Assembly: GCF_003260125.1 (NCBI RefSeq)
Contig: NZ_QHKO01000003.1
Coordinates: forward strand, 248,001-312,000
Direction of reading: 5' to 3'
DNA: 64,000 nt
DNA from: Lujinxingia litoralis
Lineage (GTDB): Bacteria > Myxococcota_A > Bradymonadia > Bradymonadales > Bradymonadaceae
The stretch's first letter is position 1. Each line of letters starts with the position of its first letter. A model generated the notes under the pieces. That model was not told where the DNA came from and did not search any database. It worked only from the letters and a program-made list of their open reading frames with translations. This document shows, piece after piece, positions 36,601 to 44,430 of the stretch. The translations under genes were made by a program, and so were the position numbers.

Positions 36601-39600
36601 GCAGCTCTCGCCATATCCCGAAGAGATCGAGACCCTGAAGTACCGGATGGGGCGACTCTGGGAAGTTCGGTTGGGCGATGCGCTGCGCGCGGTGGAGGTT
36701 TTCCAAGAGGTGCTCGCGCAGAACGCGGAGCATCAGCCCTCGATCGAGGCGCTGGAAGGCCTTGTGGAGCGTGGCGAGCAACGGGAGGAGGCGGCGCAAG
36801 TTCTGGTGCCTCTCTACCGCAACGGCGCGCAGTGGGAGCGGCTCGTCTGGGCCTGGCGTCTGCTCATTGAAACCAGTGAGGATCCCGAGCGCCGCATTGA
36901 ACTCTACAAAGAGATCGCGCAGGTCGTGGAAGTGCGCATGGGGGACGTGGCCGAAGCGTTTACCACTTATGTGGAGGCTCTCAATGTCGATGCGGGACGC
37001 GTGGAAATCGTCGACACCCTGGAGCGCCTGGCCGAGCAGCTCGGCGCCTGGGATGTGCTTATCGAGCAGATCGATCAGCGTCTGGTGTCGGTGACGGACT
37101 TCGAGATCGCCACGGCCCTGCACCTGCGAGTGGCCCGGATCTTTGAAGAGGAGCTGGATCAGCCTCAGCAGGCCATCACCCGCTTTAATCGCGTGCTGGA
37201 AATCGAGCCCGAGCAGCCCAACGCCATCCTGGCGCTGGACCGCCTCTACCAGCGCGAAGGAGAGTGGGCCAATCTTGCCGAGGTTCTGCGCACGCGCATC
37301 TACAGCTGCGAAGACCCGGGTGAGGCGCTGACGCTACGCTTGCGTCTGGGGCTGCTCTATCAGAGCGCGCTCGACGACGCCGAGAACGCCATCACCACCT
37401 ACCAGGAGGTGCTGCTCGAAGAGCCGGACAACGCGCAGGCCATCGAGAATCTCGAACAGATGTTTATGGAGGGGCGCGAGGTCCAGCGAATCAGCGACAT
37501 TCTGGAGCCCCACTACCTGGAGAAGGGGCAGCACGAGAAGTTGGTCGAGATTTACCTGCAGCGTCTGGACATGCTCAACGACCCGCTGGAGCGCTACGAG
37601 CTTCTGACCCAGGTCGCGCGCATCTTCCTGGACCCGCTTCAGGACGTTCCGCGTGCGTTGCAGGCCTACGGGGCCGCGCTGGTGGAGCGTCCCGATGATG
37701 AGATGGTCATCGCGGAGATCGAGCGCCTGGCCGAGCAGACCCTGGACTGGGGTACGGCAGCCTCGTTCTATGCCGATGCGCTGGAGAGCCCGCAGATCAC
37801 CGACGACGCCGCGCTCGACTTGTGGCTGCGTGTGGCGGTGATTCTCGACCAGCGTCTGGAGCAGTTTGACGACGCTGAGATGGCCTACCTCAAGGCCCTG
37901 GAGTTGGAGCCCACGCACGGCGGGGCGCTGGCCGCGCTCGATCGCATCTATCTTTCCCAGGCGCGATGGGCTGAGCTGGCCTCGGTGCTGGAGCGGCGAG
38001 TGGAGGGCACCTACGACGAAGTCGAGGTGGTGGAGCTTAACTTCCGTTTGGCCCGGGTCTTTGCCGAGCAGCTCGCCGATTACGGTCAGGCCGTGGCCAC
38101 CTATGAGCGCATGCTCACGATTGAGCCCGACCACGAGCAGGCGCTGGCCAATCTGGAGCAGATTCACACGGCGCTGCAGAGCTGGGAGCCGCTCTTTGAT
38201 GTGCTGGAGCGTCGCGCGCAGCTGACCCACGATCCGGATGAGCAGGCCGATTACCTGGCGCGGATGGCGCGTATCGCCGAAGACATGCTCAGCCGCACCG
38301 AGGATGCGGTCGACCTGTGGGTTCGCGCCAGTGAGCTGCGACCGGATGACCGCATGGCGCTGGGAGAGCTACGTCGCCTCTATCTGGATGGCGAGCGCTG
38401 GGACGATTTGGTGGGTGTGCTCCGTCGGGAGGTTGAACTCAGCCAAGATCCCGCCGAGAAGCTCAACCTCTTTGAGTCTCTGGGAACCATCTATGGTGAG
38501 TACCTCAACGACGAGATTCAGGCACAGGATGCCTGGATGGCCGTTCTGGAACTCGATGGTGAACATCTTCCCGCGCTGGAATCGCTGCGTGAGATTACGA
38601 TCCATCAGGCCGACTACCAGCAGCAGGCGGCCATGGTCGAACGCCTCATCGCTCACCAGGATGTGGCGCAAGAGCGCAAGCTCGACCTGTGGGTGGAGCT
38701 TGGTCGGGTGCATGGCGAGCTTTTGATGAACCCCGAAGAGGCCATCCACGCCTGGAAGAACGTGCTGGGGCTTGCTCCGGACCACGGCCAGGCGCTCGAT
38801 GAGCTCGAGGGGCTCTACCTCCAGGAGAGTCGCTGGGAGGAAGCCGCTCAGGTGCTGGAGCTGAAGGCCGACCGCGTGGCCGATGGCGAAACGCAGATCG
38901 AGCTTTTGACGCGTGTGGCCGAGATCTGGGAGACCAAACTCCTGGATCGCGATCAGGCCGTGCAGTTCCATCGCGCGGTGCTCGAGATCGACCCGATGCG
39001 CATGTCTGCCAGCCGCGCGCTGGAGGGCATCTTCATCGAGCAGGGGACCTCGGAGGGCTTTGAGCAGCTCGCCGGGGTGTATCTGGATCGCGCCGAGATG
39101 GTGGGAGACGATATCTTCGAGCGCGTGGAGAACCTGCGAAACGCTGCGCGAATCTTCGAAGAGAACCTGATGCAGCCGGAAAACGCGCTGGTGGTGCTCC
39201 TCTCGGCCTTTGGGCCGGAGACCATGAGCGACGAGGCGCTGATCGCGGATATTGAGCGTCTGGCGCGGCAGACCGGGTTGTGGGAGGAGGCCGTCGGCCG
39301 CTTCGGCGATGTGCTCCGGGTCATTGACGATTCACCGGAAGCCTCGGAGTTGCACCGCCAGGTGGGGCAGTGGCGAGCGCAGGAACTCAATCAGCCTGAC
39401 GAGGCCGTCTATCATCTGCAGCGTGCGCTTGCGATGAATCCGGACAGCCTGGAGATCCTCGAGATGCTCGAGGGGCTCTACCGCCGTTTGGCCGCCTGGC
39501 CGGAGCTGGCGCAGGTGATTCGCACTCAGGTGGAGTTGGTTGGCGAGCCTGAGTCGCGCATCGAACTCTGGCGCAAGCTCGGCGAACTCAGCGAGATGCA

Positions 39601-42600
39601 GCTCGGCGAGGTGGATCAGGCCGTGGAGGCCTACCGCGAGATTCTGGTAATCGACCCGAGCGATATCCTGGCGATGGAAAGCCTGGAGCGCGTCTTTGAA
39701 ACCTTCGAACGCTGGGAAGAGCTGGTGGCGGTCCTGGAGCAGAAGGCCGGGGCGACCTACGACCCGGATGCTATTGTGGCCATCAAGAGCCGTGCCGCCG
39801 AGCTCTGGGAGAGCCGACTCGGGGACATCGGCCAGGCCATCATGGCCTACCGTGATGTGCTCACCGTCGATCAGACCCATCTGGAAACGCTCGACGCTCT
39901 GGAGCGTCTCTACACCCAGAGCGCGCAGTGGGATGAGCTGGTCGACGTGCTTGAACAGCGCCTGGCGCTGACCCATGAGCCCGGCGCTCAGGTGGTGATC
40001 TACGGTAAGATGGCCGGGGTCTTCGAAGGGCAGTTTGGCGACCTGGAGCGCGCCGTCGAGAGCTACAACCACGTCTTGATGGTCGACGTGGAGAATGTCA
40101 CCGCGATCGAGAACCTGGAGCGTCTCTACCGGGAGTTGGAGCGCTGGTTCGAGCTGGTTGATGTGCTCCAGCGTCATATCGAACTCTCGCAGCGCGGCGA
40201 TGAGAAGGTGGCGCTCTACACCGAACTTGGTCACGTGCAACGCGACCAGGTGCGCGATCCGCACTCGGCGATCGAAGCGTTCAACGCGGCGCTGACCCTG
40301 GAGTCCATCAACCCCGGGCTGTGGGCGGAGCTGGCCGATCTCCATGAAGCGACCAATAACTGGGAAAGCGCCGTGGAGGCCTATGGCCGCCTGGCCGACC
40401 AGCTGGAGAATCCCGACCAGCGGGTCGAGGTCTTCTTCCGCGCCGGGCAGCTCATGGAGACCCAACTTCATGACCATGCCAACGCCGAAGATGCCTACCT
40501 CTCGGCGCTGCGCCTGGAGCCCACCCACCAGGGGGTGCTCGATGCAATCCGCAAGCTACTCGCCATGCAGATGGAGTGGCAGAGCCTGATTCGGGTGCTC
40601 AAGGCCGCGGAAGAAGCCACGCGGGACTTGAGTCAGAAGGCGCAGCTGCAGTGTGAAATCGGCAAGCTCTATGGCGAGCAGGTTGGCGATGAGGTCAGCG
40701 CGCTGCGCTACTTTGAGTCCGCCCTGGAGTTGGAGCCCCGTATCACCGATGCCGCCGAGCCGCTGATTGATGTCTACGTGCGGGAGCGCCGCTTTGAGCG
40801 GGCCATTCCGCTCCTGGAGATGGTCATCGAGGTCTTTGGACAGGGCTCGGTGGCGGCCAGCGACCTGCATCGTCGTCAGTTGCAGCTGGCCCAGGCCTAT
40901 CATGAGCTCGCGCAGCCGGAGCGGGCGCTCCAGGCGTACCGCAATGCCTATGAACTCGACCCCTCCGACCTGGAGACACTCAAGGGCCTGGGGCAGTTGC
41001 TCTATGCTCGCGAGGAGTGGGAGCAGGCCTCCCGGGTGCTGCAGGCGCTTCAGCTGCATCACGCCGATAAGCTCGAGACGCCGGAGCTGGCCGAGATCTA
41101 CTTCCGCCTGGGCTCCGTCCGCAAAACGCTCGGGGAGATGCGCAAGGCCAGTCAGTACTTCGAGAAGGCGCTGGAGCTCGATCCGCAGCATCGTCCCACG
41201 CTGCAGAATCTGGTGGAGGTGAACGAAGCCCAGAGCAAGTGGGAAGACGTGGTTCACTACACCCGCTGGCTCCTGGATGCCGAGACCGACGCCACCGCGC
41301 GCTTCGCTCAGCTCTCCCGGATGGGGGACCTGCTGGCCGGCAAGCTCAATCAGCCGCCGGCGGCGGTCGAGGCCTATGAACAGGCGCTGGAACTCGATCC
41401 CAAGAGCGTGGTGATGTTGCGCAAGTTGCTCGACCTCTACACCCGCACGCGTCAGTGGCATCAGGCGGTCGATATCCTCAAACGGATCATTGAGCAGGAG
41501 CAGGATCCGGGTCGCATCGCCAAGTACTACTACACGGCGGCGGTGATCTATCGCGATGAGATCGACGACCCGATGCAGGCCGTGGAGCTCTTCGACGAGA
41601 CGCTGGATGTCGATGTGAAGATGCTCAAGGCCTTTGAGGCCATCGACCGCATCCTCACCAAGCAGAAAGAGTGGAAGGAGCTCTCGCGGGCCTACCGTCG
41701 GATGCTGCATCGCATCAGCGAGCATGACGACGGGCAGATGGAGAGCGTCAAGACCCTGCTCTGGCAGAACCTCGGTGAGATCTATCGCACGCGTCTGGGG
41801 GACATGGAGACGGCCATTGAGGCGTACAAGATCGCGGTGGGGCTCAATCCCACCGATGAGAAGTTGCGCCTGATTCTGGCGGAGCTCTACGAGAAGACCG
41901 GCAGCGATCCGGAAGGCGCGATTGAGCAGCATCGCGCGCTGATCGAGCTCGACCAGTTCCGGGTCGAGAGCTACCGCGTGCTGTTCAAGAGCTACATTCA
42001 GACCAAGCAGTACGACAAAGCCTGGTGCATGGCCGGGGCGTTGAGCTTCCTGCAGAGCGCCTCGGAGCAGGAAGAGACCTTCTACCGCAAGTACCTGGGC
42101 GCCCATATGCAGCCGGCGCGCGGGGCCTTCAACGAGGAGATGTACAAGCGTCTCTACCACCCCCGTCAGGATGTGCTCATTACCTACATCATGACGGTGC
42201 TCGGTCAGGGGTTGCGCCAGATGTACTCCCTGGGCTCGATCAAGGACTGGGGCGTACACCGCAAGCGTGACCTGGTGAACCTGGAGGAGCAGACGCCCTT
42301 TAACAACGTGTACCGCTACGTGGCGCAGACGATGCAGCTCCTGCCCGCGCCCCGGGTCTACCTCAAGGGTGACCAGGCCATGGGGATGCGCAACGCCAAC
42401 GTCGATCCGGCAGCGGTGATCATCGGCGGGGATGTGCGTCAGAAGAGCGGCGACCGCGAGCTGGCCTTCATCATTGCCAAGTCGCTGACCTGGATGATGC
42501 CGCGCCATTACGTGGGCTCGATCGGGCAGCCGACCGAGTTCCTCAAGCTGCTCTTCATGGCGTTGATGGACATCACCGACCCGAGCCTGGGCATCGGTGC

Positions 42601-42934
42601 CACGCTCGGTGAGCAGGGCGCGGTCATCAAGCAGGAGCTGATGGCGCTGCCCGGGCCGATGTTGATGCAGGCCCAGAAGGCGATGAAGCAGTTCCTGAGC
42701 AAGGGGGAGAACCCCAACCTCTCGGAATGGGTGCTGGCGGTGGAGCATACCGCGATTCGAATGGGCCTGCTGATCTGCGGGGACATTCACAGCGCGGCGA
42801 GCTGCATCAAGAGCGACCTGGTCCCGATGGGCAAGGCCAGCATCAAGGAGAAGATCCGCGAGCTGGTGCTCTTCTCCATCAGCGAGGAGTACTTCCAGTT
42901 GCGTGAGGAGTTGGGGCTGGCCATCGGTAAGTAA
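30605..42934 (+). CDS. giant cytoplasmic TPR-repeat protein, GltI/AgmK-like (4109 residues)
   Basis: The protein has no signal peptide and no membrane segment. Most of it is built from a ~72-residue superrepeat (two helical-hairpin TPR-like units) of the pattern W-x-E-L ... Y ... LG-x-IY ... A-I-x-x-Y-x-x-V-L-x-L ... A-L-x-x-L-x-x-L-Y, around 50 copies. Two acidic linkers interrupt it: ~250-405, with a threefold exact 16-residue repeat, and ~1225-1320. The last ~285 residues (from ETFYRKYLGAHM) form a separate globular domain. M. xanthus AgmK (GltI), about 3800 residues, is the cytoplasmic TPR giant of the gliding complex and is encoded just after the gltD-H genes, which fits this position and size. 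Confidence 0.78.
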   Translation: MNRENKVQEYVAQLEANPYDLAPVGRLEEAFGSTEELAELVAIFEERAQGSSSNDAAARLYLEAARMAGGRLNDLERSVDLLSRSLTVGEDTLVSVEAYLFQLALQDDADQLQQFFAEALEHDTDGGYQSRLYQRMGSILEDFVGDLEQADTAYKWALDLDPDNVIALWSRQVLARKQAAWERLAGLMIEEIEQTEDAVRQSTLSLTVGEIYRDYLNNPESACQCFVFAYEQDPTNTEALEAAVELGYELEAEVLEEGGEVEPAPVDETPMTMELDDSLMIEELEAEPAADALPELPGEAAEAAPMTMELDDALVLDELESEAVEDAPPELPVEVLAEAEALEELSEESDVSDAEEVLEELSEESDVSDAEEVLEELSEESDVSDAEEVLEELDAIEVLDEGEDEVASSRDWSDRFEEMVSRAESVGGEEGLRLLVRAARLQSRHSTDATDGVALFERALAADQGLDYYQRVAYLYSEESYWRGVLAAVEATEVEGSGALRARIALYELGDIDRARAIAEEAGDEAVLGALEDLEEAQANWRKFQRSLEQRYSDLDADARAMKVYLRMADLAAALNEPDKEIDALRRLERQVDAEQVKNRLKILYKRAGKWPMYVDLVKQEVETLGEDRVEDKVDLLYEVIRVYRGEMNQDRMAINVYKEILSLAPEDLDAIDQLIELYGDMNMSSDLINMLQSKAEIVPTSAQKVEIYSQIATLFIEKFRNQAEAIKAYEQVLEIEPFNADAITFLKEMYEKRRDWESLIDVSKREIETLESDEARAEGLKEVARLATDKLRKPEVATELWLEVRAVVPQDADALDALETLYEKNRDYEALAEILEQKVGLSGDDAETMKLYQKLGMLYADRLEDSQRAIEAWKGALELDATDLKARKSLERLYIDNRQWDELEAFYAESEAYADLVRILGTLSGTMKEDDVKIELLLRSARIWREELGDTNRAERELERVLQLDAQNEAAAGQLVPIYEEAGDAEKLKSALEIVLSHREAPAERKAYQLKLARLHREQLGDVDGAFARFSQAFLEMPAELDVVAELEATAGDAGEWSTLVEHYRRALDADLEQAEVLELRALLGRVLSEELGDLEAALEQFQAVLAVEENNLRALEAMERIYFSSARWDDLMQVYRHRLELEEDRDARVQILQGMARIAEIEAQDVVTAIARLNEALELDAYNFATLAELHRLYAQEEEFADLADVIRREIDLVERRARLSSRIVSTGLVDVAALVGEGAPPERSMFGEGFSGGDDVDDMLADLSEDVDAPGYVVDAADDVVEDDESLAGEGAQAEEAREALEELADVDLSAQAYYTEEDVELLTALRFELGVVCMDHLGEVEEAVAALAKVVSWRPDHAEACQALERLLDDELFKATVATLLEPVYEVHGRWEDLVGVLTVQAAAAEESAVARELERRAGDVLLEELGQGARAFERYARILRSDASDASAREQLYRIAYELELWTELVDACEVVLPEIEDDALRIDYFFTLAEVNAERLHAYDDARRNLEEVLLLDAGSSRALDDLEELFITTEAWQELLEVFDRKIELADEDDAREALKFRKAQVWEMLLGDAHQAIAIYREILEVAPQNLRAYAELERIFEAESMWNELAQNLEQELELVDSADRLPIKNRLAALLEAQLGDAERAVSLYEEVLEADADDRSANAAMEALMMQEGAPRNRISKILEPIYTTRGDASRLVAALEVQIEVSQDADERVALLHRVAALHEVELGDIASAFVTYARALRDDVANTETLDNLYRLAEATQSFEELVQVFEQEADYQSDPDVKRDLMRRAAAIYIEPLGELASASGHLHAVLELFPADLETVEELEAIYRHTQEWQELVQILVTKAELVDDLDDKKDLLHQAGTLYEDILSGPDEAVGVYHRALAIDEADRHAIDRLEVLYTEMERWHDLLDVYQRKLDLADDDAGRKDLLYVMGAIYQEHLQQADDAIDTYRRVLDLDAGEKSALEKLDELFEATEQWHELLETLEQQLQLSPYPEEIETLKYRMGRLWEVRLGDALRAVEVFQEVLAQNAEHQPSIEALEGLVERGEQREEAAQVLVPLYRNGAQWERLVWAWRLLIETSEDPERRIELYKEIAQVVEVRMGDVAEAFTTYVEALNVDAGRVEIVDTLERLAEQLGAWDVLIEQIDQRLVSVTDFEIATALHLRVARIFEEELDQPQQAITRFNRVLEIEPEQPNAILALDRLYQREGEWANLAEVLRTRIYSCEDPGEALTLRLRLGLLYQSALDDAENAITTYQEVLLEEPDNAQAIENLEQMFMEGREVQRISDILEPHYLEKGQHEKLVEIYLQRLDMLNDPLERYELLTQVARIFLDPLQDVPRALQAYGAALVERPDDEMVIAEIERLAEQTLDWGTAASFYADALESPQITDDAALDLWLRVAVILDQRLEQFDDAEMAYLKALELEPTHGGALAALDRIYLSQARWAELASVLERRVEGTYDEVEVVELNFRLARVFAEQLADYGQAVATYERMLTIEPDHEQALANLEQIHTALQSWEPLFDVLERRAQLTHDPDEQADYLARMARIAEDMLSRTEDAVDLWVRASELRPDDRMALGELRRLYLDGERWDDLVGVLRREVELSQDPAEKLNLFESLGTIYGEYLNDEIQAQDAWMAVLELDGEHLPALESLREITIHQADYQQQAAMVERLIAHQDVAQERKLDLWVELGRVHGELLMNPEEAIHAWKNVLGLAPDHGQALDELEGLYLQESRWEEAAQVLELKADRVADGETQIELLTRVAEIWETKLLDRDQAVQFHRAVLEIDPMRMSASRALEGIFIEQGTSEGFEQLAGVYLDRAEMVGDDIFERVENLRNAARIFEENLMQPENALVVLLSAFGPETMSDEALIADIERLARQTGLWEEAVGRFGDVLRVIDDSPEASELHRQVGQWRAQELNQPDEAVYHLQRALAMNPDSLEILEMLEGLYRRLAAWPELAQVIRTQVELVGEPESRIELWRKLGELSEMQLGEVDQAVEAYREILVIDPSDILAMESLERVFETFERWEELVAVLEQKAGATYDPDAIVAIKSRAAELWESRLGDIGQAIMAYRDVLTVDQTHLETLDALERLYTQSAQWDELVDVLEQRLALTHEPGAQVVIYGKMAGVFEGQFGDLERAVESYNHVLMVDVENVTAIENLERLYRELERWFELVDVLQRHIELSQRGDEKVALYTELGHVQRDQVRDPHSAIEAFNAALTLESINPGLWAELADLHEATNNWESAVEAYGRLADQLENPDQRVEVFFRAGQLMETQLHDHANAEDAYLSALRLEPTHQGVLDAIRKLLAMQMEWQSLIRVLKAAEEATRDLSQKAQLQCEIGKLYGEQVGDEVSALRYFESALELEPRITDAAEPLIDVYVRERRFERAIPLLEMVIEVFGQGSVAASDLHRRQLQLAQAYHELAQPERALQAYRNAYELDPSDLETLKGLGQLLYAREEWEQASRVLQALQLHHADKLETPELAEIYFRLGSVRKTLGEMRKASQYFEKALELDPQHRPTLQNLVEVNEAQSKWEDVVHYTRWLLDAETDATARFAQLSRMGDLLAGKLNQPPAAVEAYEQALELDPKSVVMLRKLLDLYTRTRQWHQAVDILKRIIEQEQDPGRIAKYYYTAAVIYRDEIDDPMQAVELFDETLDVDVKMLKAFEAIDRILTKQKEWKELSRAYRRMLHRISEHDDGQMESVKTLLWQNLGEIYRTRLGDMETAIEAYKIAVGLNPTDEKLRLILAELYEKTGSDPEGAIEQHRALIELDQFRVESYRVLFKSYIQTKQYDKAWCMAGALSFLQSASEQEETFYRKYLGAHMQPARGAFNEEMYKRLYHPRQDVLITYIMTVLGQGLRQMYSLGSIKDWGVHRKRDLVNLEEQTPFNNVYRYVAQTMQLLPAPRVYLKGDQAMGMRNANVDPAAVIIGGDVRQKSGDRELAFIIAKSLTWMMPRHYVGSIGQPTEFLKLLFMALMDITDPSLGIGATLGEQGAVIKQELMALPGPMLMQAQKAMKQFLSKGENPNLSEWVLAVEHTAIRMGLLICGDIHSAASCIKSDLVPMGKASIKEKIRELVLFSISEEYFQLREELGLAIGK
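31631..31774 (+). repeat. three tandem 48-base repeats inside the giant TPR gene
   Basis: Copies start at 31631, 31679 and 31727 and are identical except for the last codon of the third (CTT for CTC). Each encodes EELSEESDVSDAEEVL. The period is a multiple of three, so copy-number change keeps the frame. Confidence 0.95.
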
Positions 42935-42984
42935 GGTTTCATTCGAGGCGTTGGCTTGACGGCTGGCGCCTTCGATTGAGAGAG

Positions 42985-43020
42985 AAGGGCGGCCCCCGCA
43001 GATTGCGGAGGCCGCCCTTA
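42985..43020 (+). terminator. hairpin after the giant TPR gene
   Basis: AAGGGCGGCC at 42985-42994 pairs with GGCCGCCCTT at 43010-43019, with an inner CCGCA/TGCGG stem. The T-run after it is short (TTATTA), so termination strength is uncertain. Confidence 0.65.
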
Positions 43021-43050
43021 TTACGTCTGAGACTTTTGTGAGAGTTGGTC

Positions 43051-43902
43051 ATGCTGGTGGTCTGTCCCACGCCGATCGGAAACCTCGAAGACCTGAGCCC
43101 GCGTCAGCGCACCGCGCTGGCCGGAGCGGACATCATCGCCTGCGAGGATACACGCCAGGCCGGCAAGCTCCTGGAGCTGGCGGGCATTGACCGCAGTGAG
43201 GGTAGGCCCCGGCTGTGGCGTTATGACGATCACAGCGCCCGGGAGCAGGCCGAACGCCTGGTCCGCGAGCTCGAAGCGGGACTGGAGGTGGTGCTGATCA
43301 GCGACGCCGGAACCCCGGCCATCTCGGACCCGGGCTACCGGCTGGTACGAGCCGCGCGTCAGGCTGGCGTGGAGGTGCGGGCGTTGCCCGGGCCGGTGGC
43401 GGCTACCGTGGCGTTGAGCGCCTCGGGGCTGCCCAGCGACACCTTCTTCTTCGAGGGCTTTCTGCCCCCTAAATCCCAGGCTCGCCGGGCTCGCCTGGAG
43501 GCGCTGGAGGACGTCGGGACGACGACCCTGTATTATGAGTCTCCCCGGCGCCTGGAAGCCATGCTGAGCGATGTGGAGGCAGTCTGTGGACCCGAGCGTC
43601 AGGTATGTGTGGGGCGAGAGCTGACAAAGCGTTTTGAGGAGTACTACTGGGGGCCGGTCTCCCGGGTCCTGGAGCGGATCCGGAGTAGCGAGGAGGTCCG
43701 CGGCGAGCTGGTCGTTGTGGTAGCGCCGGGGGAGGGGAAGCAGGCGGCAGACGAGGGAGAGGTCGAGCGTCTGATCCACGCGTTGCTCGATCAGGAGATG
43801 AGTTCTCGGGGCATTAAAGAGGTCGTCAGTCAGATGTATGCACTGCCGCGATCGGCGATCTACGAGCGGATCTCGGTGGTCCAGAAGCAACGGGAAGGCT
43901 GA
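43051..43902 (+). CDS. rsmI: 16S rRNA (cytidine1402-2'-O)-methyltransferase
   Basis: This 283-residue protein has the RsmI layout: N-terminal LVVCPTPIGNLEDLSPR, ADIIACEDTRQ, the SAM-binding ISDAGTPAISDPGY and FEGFLPPK, then YYESPRRL. It methylates the 2'-OH of C1402 in the decoding centre of 16S rRNA. The ATG at 43051 is the best start; an in-frame TTG two codons upstream is also possible. The stop TGA at 43900-43902 lies inside the first palindromic repeat word of the following array. Confidence 0.95.
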   Translation: MLVVCPTPIGNLEDLSPRQRTALAGADIIACEDTRQAGKLLELAGIDRSEGRPRLWRYDDHSAREQAERLVRELEAGLEVVLISDAGTPAISDPGYRLVRAARQAGVEVRALPGPVAATVALSASGLPSDTFFFEGFLPPKSQARRARLEALEDVGTTTLYYESPRRLEAMLSDVEAVCGPERQVCVGRELTKRFEEYYWGPVSRVLERIRSSEEVRGELVVVVAPGEGKQAADEGEVERLIHALLDQEMSSRGIKEVVSQMYALPRSAIYERISVVQKQREG

Positions 43903-44340
43903 CCCTGGGACGTGTTTTGGAGGGGGCAGGTTTCTGACCTGGGGACATCTGATTGTCTGACCCAGGGTCAGGTTTTCGGGGTCAGGGTTTCTGACCCAGG
44001 GTCAGGTTTTCGGGGTCAGGGTTTCTGACCCAGGGTCAGGTTTTCTGGGGTTTTCCGGGGTCAATTTTCTGACCTGGGGACATCTGATTTTCCGACCCAG
44101 GGGGACATCTGATTGTCTGACCCAGGGTCAGGTTTTCGGGGTCAGGGTTTCTGACCCAGGGTCAGGTTTTCGGGGTCAGGGTTTCTGACCCAGGGTCAGG
44201 TTTTCTGGGGTTTTCCGGGGTCAATTTTCTGACCTGGGGACATCTGATTTTCCGACCCAGGGTCAGGTTTTCGGGGTCAGGATTTCTGACCTGGGGACAT
44301 CTGATTGTCTGACCCAGGGGCAGGCGAATGACTCCGCTGC
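43903..44340. repeat. palindromic repeat array with an exact 160-base tandem duplication
   Basis: The word CTGACCCAGGGTCAG, whose seven-base arms pair around one A, occurs at least six times, separated by GTTTTCGGGGTCAGGGTTT-type linkers. Bases 43941-44100 and 44101-44260 are identical over all 160 positions. Variants (CTGACCTGGGGACATCTGATT) alternate with the full word. No gene is seen. The array lies between the convergent ends of rsmI and the outer-membrane protein gene. Confidence 0.95.
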
Positions 44341-44380
44341 TTCTGCGCTCATCGTCGTTAAGTTACTGAGCACAAGAACA

Positions 44381-44412
44381 AAAAAAGCCCCTCATCACGA
44401 GGGGCTTTTTTT
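44381..44412. terminator. bidirectional intrinsic terminator
   Basis: AGCCCCTC at 44386-44393 pairs with GAGGGGCT at 44399-44406. A run of As precedes and a run of Ts follows, so it can end both rsmI-side transcripts and the minus-strand outer-membrane protein transcript. Confidence 0.93.
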
Positions 44413-44430
44413 AGTCCGGGGAGTACGGGC

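Noticed and set aside
35168..42790. Long minus-strand frames (up to 744 codons) opposite the TPR giant, and similar ones opposite the other TPR genes, the barrel gene and the helicase
   Set aside because: They are shadow frames from GC-rich codon bias and show no domains, whereas the sense frames have clear repeats or motifs.
19062..42934. Reading the TPR cluster as a type VI or Tol-Pal system
   Set aside because: No VipA/B, VgrG, TssM or TolQRAB homologue is present; the FHA domain here is fused to a PglI-type C-terminal domain, which is specific to gliding-type proteins.
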